DNA of 64,000 nt from Gynuella sp. (GTDB lineage: Bacteria > Pseudomonadota > Gammaproteobacteria > Pseudomonadales > Natronospirillaceae), in assembly GCA_028282465.1 (NCBI GenBank), contig JANQHX010000031.1:1-64000 (forward strand), given 5' to 3'. The position numbers were made by a program, and so were the translations under genes. Positions 9,188-17,733 of the stretch are shown here, one piece after another; the stretch's first letter is position 1, and every line of letters starts with the position of its first letter. The notes beneath the pieces were generated by a model, which saw only the letters and a program-made list of their open reading frames with translations, had not been told where the DNA came from and did no database searches.

Positions 9188-11095
9188 TTATTCAGCAGGC
9201 TGCTCGCCCTTGTCCCCTGAAACCTCTTCGGCCTGTGGTTCGTTGGGACTCGACGAGTCACCACCTTTATCGTCCCAACTTGCTGGAGGTCTAGGCTTCT
9301 TACCCTCCATGATGTCATCAATCATAGGACCATCAATAGTTTCATACTCCATTAATGCATCTTTCATTAAATCCATCTGCTCACGGTGGTTTTCCAAGAT
9401 TTCAGTAGCCACCTTATAGGCCTTATCGATGATCTCTTTAATTGTATCGTCAACATCCCTCGCTGTTTGCCCAGAGTGAGAAACTCTAGAAGTTTGACTG
9501 CCTAAATAGCCTTCTTGTTCTTCTTCAAATTGGATTGGACCCAATTTACTCAGGCCCCATTTGGTGACCATATTGCGAGCCATACCAGTGGCTTGCTGTA
9601 TATCATTTTGTGCGCCAGTGGAGACCTGATCTTCACCATAAACTAATTCTTCAGCAATTCGGCCACCATAAGCAGAAGCAATACGACCTTCAATATATTG
9701 CTTTGAGTATGACACCTTGTCTTCTTCGGGCAGATACATGGTGACACCCAGTGCTCGACCCCGTGGTATAATAGTCACTTTATAAACTGGGTCATGCTGA
9801 GGCATCAAGCGACCGACAATGGCGTGACCGGCTTCGTGATAAGCAGTCATTTCCTTGTCTTTGTCACTCATCACCATGGTCTTGCGCTCCGCACCCATCA
9901 TGATTTTATCTTTGGCACGATCAAATTCTTCTTGAGTGACGACACGTTTATTTAATCGAGCTGCAAACAACGCCGCCTCATTTACCAAGTTGGCCAAGTC
10001 TGCTCCTGAGAAGCCTGGGGTACCACGGGCAATCACTTTGGCATCAACACCATCCGCCATAGGCACTTTTTTCATATGGACTTTAAGGATTTGTTCACGA
10101 CCACGGACGTCAGGAAGAGAGACCACTACTTGACGGTCGAAACGACCTGGACGTAACAGAGCAGGGTCTAAAACATCTGGACGGTTAGTGGCTGCAATCA
10201 CAATAATACCGTCGTTCACTTCAAAGCCATCCATTTCGACCAATAATTGGTTCAACGTCTGTTCCCGTTCGTCATTTCCGCCACCAATACCCACGCCACG
10301 GGAACGACCCACTGCATCAATCTCATCTATAAAGATAATGCAGGGCGCTTGTTTCTTGGCTTGGTCAAACATGTCCCGTACTCGGGATGCACCCACACCC
10401 ACAAACATTTCTACGAAATCAGAACCTGATATAGAGAAGAAAGGCACTTTAGCTTCACCAGCAATGGCCTTAGCCAAAAGAGTTTTACCCGTACCTGGTT
10501 GGCCTACCATCAACACCCCTCTAGGGATTTTGCCGCCTAAGCGCTGGTACTTTCCGGGATCTCTAAGGAAGTCAACAAGCTCCTTAACGTCTTCTTTGGC
10601 TTCATCAACGCCTGCCACATCAGAGAAAGTGGTTTTAATTTGGTCTTCGCTTAACAATCTCGCCTTGCTCTTACCAAAACTCATCGGGCCTTTACCGCCC
10701 CCTGAACCACCTTGCATTTGCCGCATAAAAAATAGGAAAACCGCAATAATGATTAACACAGGGAAGGCGCCAATGAGCAACTGAGCCCAGAAGCTGGTTT
10801 GTTCTGGCTGCTTGGCATTAACGTCTACATTATGCTGCTGCAGCTCACTCATTAGATCATTAATTTCCAAGCCAATGGGGCGCGTAGTTTCATAACTGGT
10901 TCCATCTCTGCGCTGGCCTGTAATTGATAAACCAGAGAAAACTGCACTCTGAATCTGATCTCGTTCGACTTCTTGAACGAACTGAGAGTAGCTAATTTCC
11001 TGCGAGCTGGCAGAGGGGCTAAAATTATTAAAGACTGTGATCAAAACTGCCGCGATCACTAACCAGAGAACCAGATTTTTGGCCATGTCGTTCAA
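9188..11095 (-). CDS. ftsH: ATP-dependent zinc metalloprotease FtsH
   Basis: Membrane-anchored AAA+ protease for membrane-protein quality control and turnover of short-lived regulators. 635 residues: N-terminal membrane helix (about 6-24), periplasmic domain, second helix (about 103-122), AAA domain with Walker A GQPGTGKT near 198, Walker B IIFIDEID and SRH motif [18 protein letters not shown], and M41 protease motif HEAGH near 418. The start [11 protein letters not shown] matches E. coli MSDMAKNLILW. It pairs functionally with HflK/HflC encoded at 39.7-41.8 kb. Confidence 0.98.
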   Translation of the reverse strand: MNDMAKNLVLWLVIAAVLITVFNNFSPSASSQEISYSQFVQEVERDQIQSAVFSGLSITGQRRDGTSYETTRPIGLEINDLMSELQQHNVDVNAKQPEQTSFWAQLLIGAFPVLIIIAVFLFFMRQMQGGSGGGKGPMSFGKSKARLLSEDQIKTTFSDVAGVDEAKEDVKELVDFLRDPGKYQRLGGKIPRGVLMVGQPGTGKTLLAKAIAGEAKVPFFSISGSDFVEMFVGVGASRVRDMFDQAKKQAPCIIFIDEIDAVGRSRGVGIGGGNDEREQTLNQLLVEMDGFEVNDGIIVIAATNRPDVLDPALLRPGRFDRQVVVSLPDVRGREQILKVHMKKVPMADGVDAKVIARGTPGFSGADLANLVNEAALFAARLNKRVVTQEEFDRAKDKIMMGAERKTMVMSDKDKEMTAYHEAGHAIVGRLMPQHDPVYKVTIIPRGRALGVTMYLPEEDKVSYSKQYIEGRIASAYGGRIAEELVYGEDQVSTGAQNDIQQATGMARNMVTKWGLSKLGPIQFEEEQEGYLGSQTSRVSHSGQTARDVDDTIKEIIDKAYKVATEILENHREQMDLMKDALMEYETIDGPMIDDIMEGKKPRPPASWDDKGGDSSSPNEPQAEEVSGDKGEQPAE

Positions 11096-11160
11096 AGCTA
11101 CACCTTTTCACTGAGCTAAATAGTAAATTTCTTTTTAGTTGCCTGTTCTTTTAAAGATTT

Positions 11161-11781
11161 CTAACCTTTAAATCCTTTGGCAACCACATACACTTCTCGG
11201 GATCTTGCCCTCGATGAATCAGGCTTTCGAATCATGCATTTCTGAAAGCTATCTTTTACATCTTTAATATACGGGTCAAATCCTTCACCCTGAAAAACTT
11301 TTGCAACAAATGAGCCGCCAGGATGCAAAATCTGTTTTGCCATATCCAAAGCCAGTTCTACAAGATACATAGCTTTTGGCTGATCAACAGCAGACATACC
11401 GCTCATATTGGGGGCCATGTCAGAGATTACAAGGTCAGCACCACCATCACCAATTGCCACTAGAATCTCTTCATAAACGGAATCCTCAGTAAAGTCACCT
11501 TGGATAAACTCGACATTAGCCATGCCATCCATTTCCAAAATGTCGGATGCCACCACACGACCATGGTCACCCACCGCTTTTGCCGCAACCTGTGACCACC
11601 CCCCAGGAGCAGAGCCCAGATCCACCACACACATACCGGGTTTAATGAGTTTATCCTTCTGGTTAATTTCCACCAGCTTATAGCTGGCACGAGAACGATA
11701 ACCGTCTGCCCGAGATTGCTTTACATATTTATCGTCAAAGTGTTCCTGCATCCAACGATTGGAGCTTTTTGATCTTGCCAA
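11161..11781 (-). CDS. rlmE: 23S rRNA 2'-O-ribose U2552 methyltransferase RlmE
   Basis: Heat-shock methyltransferase modifying U2552 of 23S rRNA during 50S maturation. 206 residues with the SAM motif [15 protein letters not shown] near 60 and the catalytic K-D-K-E set suggested by conserved segments around [20 protein letters not shown] and VAKVFQGEG. The start is a TTG at 11781, giving MARSK as in Pseudomonas homologues; no ATG occurs before residue 11. It lies 65 bp upstream of ftsH, the classical ftsJ-ftsH pair, and is divergent from yhbY. Confidence 0.96.
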   Translation of the reverse strand: MARSKSSNRWMQEHFDDKYVKQSRADGYRSRASYKLVEINQKDKLIKPGMCVVDLGSAPGGWSQVAAKAVGDHGRVVASDILEMDGMANVEFIQGDFTEDSVYEEILVAIGDGGADLVISDMAPNMSGMSAVDQPKAMYLVELALDMAKQILHPGGSFVAKVFQGEGFDPYIKDVKDSFQKCMIRKPDSSRARSREVYVVAKGFKG

Positions 11782-11855
11782 AGTGAAACCTGCTGCTTAA
11801 ATGTTTTGTAAAGCCCCAACATTGCTAACTGTTAAACCGCTGAGACTAAATAATC

Positions 11856-11884
11856 TTAGACAAATAGGTCGCTTCATATACAAT
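11856..11884 (+). promoter_or_regulatory. Predicted sigma-70 promoter for yhbY
   Basis: TTAGAC (11856-11861), 17-bp spacer, TACAAT (11879-11884), followed by GCGCGCC, the same GC-rich discriminator as the tRNA-fMet promoter. It lies 29 bp before the yhbY ATG, which would make a very short leader without a clear Shine-Dalgarno sequence. Confidence 0.6.
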
Positions 11885-11913
11885 GCGCGCCCATTTTTTT
11901 GAATTCTAACATC

Positions 11914-12228
11914 ATGACACTGACACAAGAGCAGAAAAAACGTTATCGCTCCATAGGCCACGAACTCAAACCTGTGGTTATCATTTCCGGAAATGGCTTA
12001 ACGGACGGCGTTATTAATGAGGTTAATCGAGCTTTGGAAGACCATGAATTAATCAAAGTGAAGGTTGCTGTGGGTGATCGTGAAGTTCGAAAAGAAGCGA
12101 CAGAAGAGATTTGTAAACTAACCAAATCTGAATTGGTTCAATCCATTGGCAATATGGCTCTATTGTTGCGCCGTTCTCGTGAGCCTAATAAGAAATTATC
12201 AAACTTGGTTCGATTCAATATGAACTAA
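11914..12228 (+). CDS. yhbY: YhbY-type CRM-domain RNA-binding protein
   Basis: Small ribosome-assembly factor of the CRM family that associates with pre-50S particles. 104 residues form one CRM domain; KPVVIISGNGLTDGVINEV is the GxxG-type RNA-binding loop region and HELIKVKVA follows as in E. coli. The ATG at 11914 is preferred over an in-frame TTG at 11899 because it gives the family N-terminus MTLTQEQKKRYR. Divergent from rlmE, as in E. coli. Confidence 0.93.
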   Translation: MTLTQEQKKRYRSIGHELKPVVIISGNGLTDGVINEVNRALEDHELIKVKVAVGDREVRKEATEEICKLTKSELVQSIGNMALLLRRSREPNKKLSNLVRFNMN

Positions 12229-12268
12229 GAGGCATCAACTGCTTACTGATACTAATACTCCTGATACT

Positions 12269-12297
12269 AAAAAGCCTCGAATCCGAGACTTTTTTTA
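12269..12297. terminator. Bidirectional terminator between yhbY and glyA
   Basis: Stem AAAGCCTCG/CGAGACTTT (12271-12279 with 12284-12292, one mismatch) followed by a T-run on the plus strand and a shorter T-run on the minus strand. Suits the convergent ends of yhbY and glyA. Confidence 0.75.
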
Positions 12298-12315
12298 TTT
12301 ATCTACTTTTGTACT

Positions 12316-13578
12316 TTATTTGTACACAGGTTTTTGAGCACAAATCTGCAATACTTTGGATTTTACTTCTGCAATGGATGAAGAAGCATCTCCAGATTCC
12401 AGGCCATCCAATACATCACAGATCCAGCCAGCCAATTGACTTGCATCTGATTCTTCAAAACCTCGACGGGTAATCGCTGGGGTACCAATACGTAAACCAG
12501 AAGTTACAAATGGCGAGCGCGGGTCATTTGGAACCGCATTTTTGTTTACAGTGATGTTGGCTTCACCTAAAGCAGCGTCTGCGTCCTTACCTGTGTATTC
12601 TTTACCTATTAGATCTACTAAGAATAAATGATCTTCTGTTCCATCAGAAACGATCTTGATCCCGCGTTCCTGAAACACAGAAACCATCGCTTTAGCATTC
12701 TTAACCACTTGAGCTTGATAGGTCTTAAACTCTTCTTCCATAGCTTCTTTGAAGCATACGGCCTTCGCAGCAATAACATGCATTAAGGGGCCACCCTGAC
12801 TTTCAGGAAACACGGCAAAATTAAGTTTCTTGTTAAGTTCTTCGTCCTCTTTAGCCAATATCAAACCACCACGAGGCCCACCCAATGTTTTGTGGGTCGT
12901 TGTGGTTACCACATCAGCGAAAGGTACCGGGCTTGGGTAAACACCCGCAGCAATTAGGCCCGCGACATGAGCCATATCCACAAACAAGAAGGCACCCACT
13001 TTGTCAGCAATTTCTCGGAAGCGAGCCCAGTCAACAACTAAAGAATAGGCAGAGAAACCTGCAACAATCATTTTGGGTTTATGCTCAAGCGCTAATGCTT
13101 CAACTTGGTCGTAATCAATTTCTCCGGTTTCCGGATTCAAACCATACTGAACCGCGCTGTAAATACGACCAGAAAAAGAGACGTTAGCACCATGAGTCAA
13201 GTGACCACCATGAGCCAAGCTCATCCCAAGGATGGTATCTCCAGGCTTACAAAGTGCCATGTAAACAGCAGCGTTTGCTTGAGAACCAGAATGAGGCTGA
13301 ACATTTGCGTAACCTGCGCCAAACAATTCTTTTGCTCGATCTATTGCCAGTTGTTCAACCACATCAACATGTTCACAACCACCGTAGTAACGCTTGCCTG
13401 GGTAACCTTCTGCATATTTATTGGTTAGAACAGAACCTTGAGCTTCCATCACACGGGGACTGGTGTAGTTTTCAGAAGCAATCAGCTCTATATGTTCTTC
13501 CTGGCGTGTCGCTTCTGCGTTCATGGCTTCTAGCAGAGCATCATCATAGCCTGCCAGTGTCATATCTTTGGTAAACAT
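12316..13578 (-). CDS. glyA: Serine hydroxymethyltransferase
   Basis: PLP enzyme that interconverts serine and glycine and charges tetrahydrofolate with one-carbon units. 420 residues; the PLP lysine lies in [16 protein letters not shown] near 231, with [10 protein letters not shown] and [10 protein letters not shown] as further active-site blocks. The ATG at 13578 has GGGAGAT upstream. Monocistronic here, with a terminator behind it; the 220-bp leader contains no recognisable glycine riboswitch. Confidence 0.98.
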   Translation of the reverse strand: MFTKDMTLAGYDDALLEAMNAEATRQEEHIELIASENYTSPRVMEAQGSVLTNKYAEGYPGKRYYGGCEHVDVVEQLAIDRAKELFGAGYANVQPHSGSQANAAVYMALCKPGDTILGMSLAHGGHLTHGANVSFSGRIYSAVQYGLNPETGEIDYDQVEALALEHKPKMIVAGFSAYSLVVDWARFREIADKVGAFLFVDMAHVAGLIAAGVYPSPVPFADVVTTTTHKTLGGPRGGLILAKEDEELNKKLNFAVFPESQGGPLMHVIAAKAVCFKEAMEEEFKTYQAQVVKNAKAMVSVFQERGIKIVSDGTEDHLFLVDLIGKEYTGKDADAALGEANITVNKNAVPNDPRSPFVTSGLRIGTPAITRRGFEESDASQLAGWICDVLDGLESGDASSSIAEVKSKVLQICAQKPVYK

Positions 13579-13697
13579 CTCTATCTCCCGATGTGTTCTT
13601 GTAGGTAGGTTCTTGATTGGCGGCGTATTTTACATAAAGCCCTAAAAAGGAACACTTGAAAAATCGTCATGATTCCTTCAAAAAAATTTATAGCGTT

Positions 13698-13784
13698 CCG
13701 GCAGGAAGCTTGAAGCCAGAAGCAGGAAGCAAAAGCATGCAAAGTACTATGCTTCAAGCTTCAGGCGTCTAGCTTCCGGCTTGG
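13698..13784. repeat. Imperfect inverted repeat of GAAGC/GCTTC blocks
   Basis: The left arm carries GAAGC at short intervals (GGAAGCTTGAAGCC, GAAGCAGGAAGC) and the right arm the complementary GCTTC blocks (ATGCTTCAAGCTTC, AGCTTCCGG). A core hairpin pairs AAGCAT with ATGCTT around a 10-nt loop, and the ends CCGG..GGAAGC and GCTTCCGG also match. It looks like a palindromic intergenic (REP- or MITE-like) element between glyA and ettA. Confidence 0.6.
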
Positions 13785-13839
13785 AAAACGACTACTCTTG
13801 CCGCCAATTTCATCTTACAGAAAACGAAGGAACACATTA

Positions 13840-15498
13840 GTGGCTCAGTACGTTTACACCATGAACCGCGTTGGCAAGATCGTGCCACCCAAACGCGAAA
13901 TCCTAAAAGATATTTCACTGTCATTTTTCCCAGGCGCCAAGATTGGTGTGTTAGGTCTGAATGGCGCGGGTAAATCCACTTTGTTGCGCATAATGGCCGG
14001 TATCGATACTGAAATTCAAGGTGAGGCCCGACCACAACCGGGAATCAAAGTAGGCTACCTACCACAGGAACCTCAAATGGATGACAGCAAAACTGTCCGA
14101 GAGGTTGTGGAAGAAGCTTTGGGAGAAGTAAACGAAGCCAAAGCTAAATTAGATGAAGTATATGCCGCATACGCTGAGCCCGATGCCGACTTCGACGCGC
14201 TGGCTAAAGAACAGGCAAGGCTAGAGAATATTATTCAAGCATCTGACGCTCATAACATTGAGCATAAACTGGACATCGCAGCGGACGCTTTGCGCTTACC
14301 AGAATGGGATGCCAAGGTTGAGCATCTGTCTGGAGGTGAACGCCGCCGTGTCGCCCTGTGCCGATTACTGTTGAGCGCACCTGACATGTTATTGCTTGAC
14401 GAACCCACTAACCACCTGGATGCCGAATCCGTTGGATGGCTGGAAAGATTCCTTCACGAATTCGAAGGCACTGTGGTTGCCATCACCCACGATCGCTATT
14501 TCTTGGACAATGTTGCGGGCTGGATTTTAGAGCTGGATCGCGGTCATGGTATTCCTTACGAAGGTAACTACTCTGGCTGGCTGGAGCAAAAAGAGCAGCG
14601 ACTGGAAATGGAAAGCAAAAAACAAGCGTCCCATGAAAAGGCCATTAAAGCTGAGTTAGAGTGGGTACGTCAGGGGTCTAAAGGCCGTCAATCCAAATCC
14701 AAAGCTCGCCTAAAGCAATTCGAGCAGATGAACTCCACCGAATTCCAGACTCGCAGTGAAACCAACGAAATATACATTCCCCCTGGGCCGCGCCTTGGCG
14801 ACAAAGTCATTAACATCGAAGGGGTTTCTAAATCCTTCGGCGATAAAATGCTCTACGAAGACTTGAACATGCAGGTACCCCCTGGGGCTATTGTCGGCGT
14901 GATTGGTGGTAATGGTGCCGGTAAATCCACACTCTTTAAGCTGATTACTGGCCAAGAGCAACCTGACTCCGGAACCATCGAAATCGGTGACACCGTAAAA
15001 ACGGCTTATGTTGGTCAAATGCGCGAACTCAATGGCGAAAACACTGTGTTTGAAGAGTTGTCTGACGGCTCAGACATTATCCGCGTGGGCGGCTATGAAG
15101 TTCCTGCTCGATCCTATGCCGGTCGCTTTAATTTCAAAGGCTCAGATCAACAAAAGTTTGTGAAACAGCTATCTGGTGGTGAGCGAAATCGCTTATTCCT
15201 CGGTAAGCTATTAAAAGAGGGCGGCAATGTACTGTTATTGGACGAACCAACCAATGACCTTGATGTTGAAACCTTAAGGGCTTTAGAAGAAGCACTATTA
15301 GCCTTTCCCGGCAGCGCCATTGTGATTTCCCACGATCGTTGGTTCTTGGATCGTATTTCCACGCATATCCTTGCCTTTGAGGGCGACTCTAACGTGGTAT
15401 TCTTCGAAGGGAACTACTCTGAATATGAAGAAGATCATAAGAAGCGAACTGGTGGAGAAGGCCCTAAGCGAGTTAAGTACAAACGGATTAAAACCTAA
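13840..15498 (+). CDS. ettA: Energy-dependent translational throttle protein EttA
   Basis: ABC-F protein that binds the ribosomal E site and gates the first elongation step according to ATP/ADP ratio. Two ABC cassettes: Walker A GLNGAGKST and GGNGAGKST, signatures LSGGERRRVAL and LSGGERNRLFL, Walker B LLLDEPTNHLDAES and LLLDEPTNDLDVET. The frame opens at 13798, but the GTG at 13840 gives MAQYVYTMNRVGKIVPPKRE, almost identical to E. coli, with AAGGA eight bases upstream and 552 residues (E. coli 555), so I start there. The short arm between cassettes is present. No membrane domain. Confidence 0.96.
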   Translation: MAQYVYTMNRVGKIVPPKREILKDISLSFFPGAKIGVLGLNGAGKSTLLRIMAGIDTEIQGEARPQPGIKVGYLPQEPQMDDSKTVREVVEEALGEVNEAKAKLDEVYAAYAEPDADFDALAKEQARLENIIQASDAHNIEHKLDIAADALRLPEWDAKVEHLSGGERRRVALCRLLLSAPDMLLLDEPTNHLDAESVGWLERFLHEFEGTVVAITHDRYFLDNVAGWILELDRGHGIPYEGNYSGWLEQKEQRLEMESKKQASHEKAIKAELEWVRQGSKGRQSKSKARLKQFEQMNSTEFQTRSETNEIYIPPGPRLGDKVINIEGVSKSFGDKMLYEDLNMQVPPGAIVGVIGGNGAGKSTLFKLITGQEQPDSGTIEIGDTVKTAYVGQMRELNGENTVFEELSDGSDIIRVGGYEVPARSYAGRFNFKGSDQQKFVKQLSGGERNRLFLGKLLKEGGNVLLLDEPTNDLDVETLRALEEALLAFPGSAIVISHDRWFLDRISTHILAFEGDSNVVFFEGNYSEYEEDHKKRTGGEGPKRVKYKRIKT

Positions 15499-15520
15499 GT
15501 TTCATAAAACTTGGTTTGGC

Positions 15521-15545
15521 AGCAAGGATACAAACTATCCTTGCT
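15521..15545 (+). other. Strong hairpin behind ettA without a T-run
   Basis: A perfect 10-bp inverted repeat (15521-15530 with 15536-15545, 5-nt loop) 22 bp after the ettA stop. It lacks the U-tract of an intrinsic terminator, so it may stabilise the mRNA end or assist termination. Confidence 0.6.
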
Positions 15546-15629
15546 TGCCCCGTGAGACTCCTAGCCTGTTTTCCACCTCTTCAATAGGCTATCCTGCATT
15601 TTCCATTAGTCCAATATACAAATCTTTAG

Positions 15630-16754
15630 ATGAACTTAGACCTAAATCGTCCCCTCATGTCCTTAACTGGATTAGGGCTGCTGGCAGGCATACTGCTGTT
15701 ACAATCGATGCACTTTTTGTTTGGATTCAGCGACAACATTTTCAAGTTGTTTTCTTTAATCTGCCTATCCGGCGCAGCAGTACTCATCATCGTCTGCTTT
15801 CGAATTGCCGTGTCTCTCAAGCTCAAAGCATCTCAGGTGGAAAAAGGGCAATTGGATGGCGTGTTAAAAAAAACCCAAGCCATGGTAAATGCAACAAAGC
15901 GCATCAAGAATGATCAACAAAGTCTGTTGCAGCTGCTAAACGCGATGGAAGATTGCTGTTGGATTCTCGACAGCTCTGGAAAGTTCGTATTTGCCAACGC
16001 TTCTCTTGGAGAATTACTAAATACCAAACCTTCCGAGCTGGTAAAAATGAATCATGCTCAGTTATCAGATTCTGATTTCTTAAGCATCTTTAAAAATGCA
16101 AATGATCAATGCTTGAGTAAAGGCAGCGAAGTTAAACAAGACATAAAACTGGAAGACCAAAGTTATTACCAACTCAGTTGCTCGCCCATTGTAAGTGATG
16201 ATCAGATATTACGAGGCTTAATCGGCATACTGAAAAACACAACAGCACAAAAACAAGTTCAAACCCTGGAAGAACAATTTAAGCTGACAGATCAGTTAAC
16301 AAACTTGGGAAATCGCCAGCTCGCTGTGCACTGGTTGAAAGATGCCATTGGTAGTTCGTCTGATGATTCTGAAACGGCAGTACTCCTCCTGGATATGGAT
16401 AACTTTGAACTGGTTAATCGTGACTTTGGATATTCACAAGGAGACTTGGTTCTAAAAGAAGTGGGGCGAAGATTAGCAGGTTTTATTTCAGACACCTGCA
16501 TGCCCGTAAGAATGTCAGGCAATCAGTTTGCACTGTTAATCAATCAAGTACATAACCCAAAAGAAATTCTAGATTTAGCACAAGCCATTCAAGCAGCGCT
16601 TGAGCAACCCGTCACCCTGGGCAACACAAATATAAAAGGTAATTTTTCAATAGGCATGGCGCGTTATCCAGAACACGGCAACCAAGCAGAGGAATTGTTG
16701 CTACAGGCCGAAACGGATATGAGAGCCACTCGACGAAATCAACCCGCAAATTAA
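15630..16754 (+). CDS. Membrane PAS protein with degenerate GGDEF domain
   Basis: 374 residues: two N-terminal membrane helices (about 11-31 and 37-61), a coiled linker, a PAS domain (about 100-215; CCWILDSSGKFVFAN) and a C-terminal GGDEF-like domain (about 225-370) with the conserved LTDQLTNLGNRQLA and LLLDMDNFELVNRDFGYSQGDLVL blocks. The catalytic loop reads SGNQF instead of GGDEF, so both acidic residues of the motif are lost and no RxxD inhibitory site is seen upstream. Established knowledge says such domains do not make c-di-GMP; it may bind GTP or act as a sensor scaffold. It has its own spacing from ettA and is followed 45 bp later by a ppx-like gene. Confidence 0.85.
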   Translation: MNLDLNRPLMSLTGLGLLAGILLLQSMHFLFGFSDNIFKLFSLICLSGAAVLIIVCFRIAVSLKLKASQVEKGQLDGVLKKTQAMVNATKRIKNDQQSLLQLLNAMEDCCWILDSSGKFVFANASLGELLNTKPSELVKMNHAQLSDSDFLSIFKNANDQCLSKGSEVKQDIKLEDQSYYQLSCSPIVSDDQILRGLIGILKNTTAQKQVQTLEEQFKLTDQLTNLGNRQLAVHWLKDAIGSSSDDSETAVLLLDMDNFELVNRDFGYSQGDLVLKEVGRRLAGFISDTCMPVRMSGNQFALLINQVHNPKEILDLAQAIQAALEQPVTLGNTNIKGNFSIGMARYPEHGNQAEELLLQAETDMRATRRNQPAN

Positions 16755-16799
16755 TTTAATCATTGGCTTTAGTCGCTAGGCAGGCGCTACACTTAGCCC

Positions 16800-17711
16800 A
16801 TGGATCCGAACTCGCTATACGCAGCCATTGACTTAGGATCAAACAGTTTTCATTTGGTTATCATGGCCAAGAAAGAAAACAAATTGGTCTGGGTTGATGG
16901 TAAAAAAGACATGATTAGACTGGTGGCCGGTTTAGACACAGAAACAGGCAAACTGGAAAACGGTGTACGCAATCGGGCACTGAGATGCCTGAACAGCTTT
17001 TCAAAACTTATTCGAAAAATCCCCAATCATCAAATTAAAGCTGTTGGCACCAGCGCCTTTAGACAACTAGCTGACTCCGAGGCCTTTCTAAAACTTGCAG
17101 AAAAACGCTTGGGAGCACCCATTCATATTCTGTCCGGAGTGGAGGAAGCGAAATACATTTATCGCGGCGTGGTTGCGCACTTACCTAAAGACGAACGATT
17201 CGTCATCGATATTGGCGGCGGTAGTTCTGAATTTATACTGGGTGACGGTAAACAGGTCAAAGAGTGCCATAGCTTGGAGCTCGGTTGTTTATCTCTCACA
17301 GAAAATTTCTTTCCAGATAATAGAATTAGAAAAGACTCCTTTTTAAAGTGTGAAAAATTGGTGTCTGAAGAACTGGGTAAAATTCAGCCGCACTTTAAAG
17401 AACGAACCTGGCAAGCTGAATTGGGGACATCAGGCAGCATTAAATCCGTAAGTTGGGCGCTTCAAAATCTGAATCTCACACAAGGGGAAATTACCCGAGA
17501 AGGAATGGCTGACCTAAGGGAGCTGATTTTAAATTGTGAAACAACAGAACAGCTTTCTAAAAAAGTGGACTTGAACTTAGGTAGAACCAATGTTTTCTGC
17601 GCAGGATTTATTATTTTAGACCAAGCAATCAAACAACTGCACTTGTCTTATATTCGAATCTCGCAAGGGGCCATTCGTGAAGGGTTAATTGACGAAATGC
17701 TTAACCCTTGA
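16800..17711 (+). CDS. Short Ppx/GppA-type phosphatase
   Basis: Member of the exopolyphosphatase/pppGpp phosphatase family in the ASKHA fold. AAIDLGSNSFHLVI is the phosphate-1 motif, VGTSAFRQL and SGVEEAKYIYRGV follow, and FVIDIGGGSSEFIL is phosphate-2. At 303 residues it contains only the two N-terminal domains and lacks the C-terminal helical domains of the about 500-residue E. coli enzymes, a known short form. Substrate, polyphosphate or pppGpp, cannot be decided from sequence. Convergent with fimX, 22 bp apart. Confidence 0.88.
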   Translation: MDPNSLYAAIDLGSNSFHLVIMAKKENKLVWVDGKKDMIRLVAGLDTETGKLENGVRNRALRCLNSFSKLIRKIPNHQIKAVGTSAFRQLADSEAFLKLAEKRLGAPIHILSGVEEAKYIYRGVVAHLPKDERFVIDIGGGSSEFILGDGKQVKECHSLELGCLSLTENFFPDNRIRKDSFLKCEKLVSEELGKIQPHFKERTWQAELGTSGSIKSVSWALQNLNLTQGEITREGMADLRELILNCETTEQLSKKVDLNLGRTNVFCAGFIILDQAIKQLHLSYIRISQGAIREGLIDEMLNP

Positions 17712-17733
17712 GGTAAGAATTACAGCGATAGTT

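Noticed and set aside
10188-10784. 198-codon plus-strand frame in ftsH
   Set aside because: Antisense to the conserved AAA domain of ftsH; no ribosome-binding site or known family pattern.
13579-13700. Possible glycine riboswitch ahead of glyA
   Set aside because: The leader lacks the paired conserved aptamer sequences; nothing beyond a ribosome-binding site is seen.
15371-15913. 180-codon plus-strand frame spanning the ettA end and the start of the GGDEF-like gene
   Set aside because: It overlaps two well-supported genes in another frame and has no family similarity.
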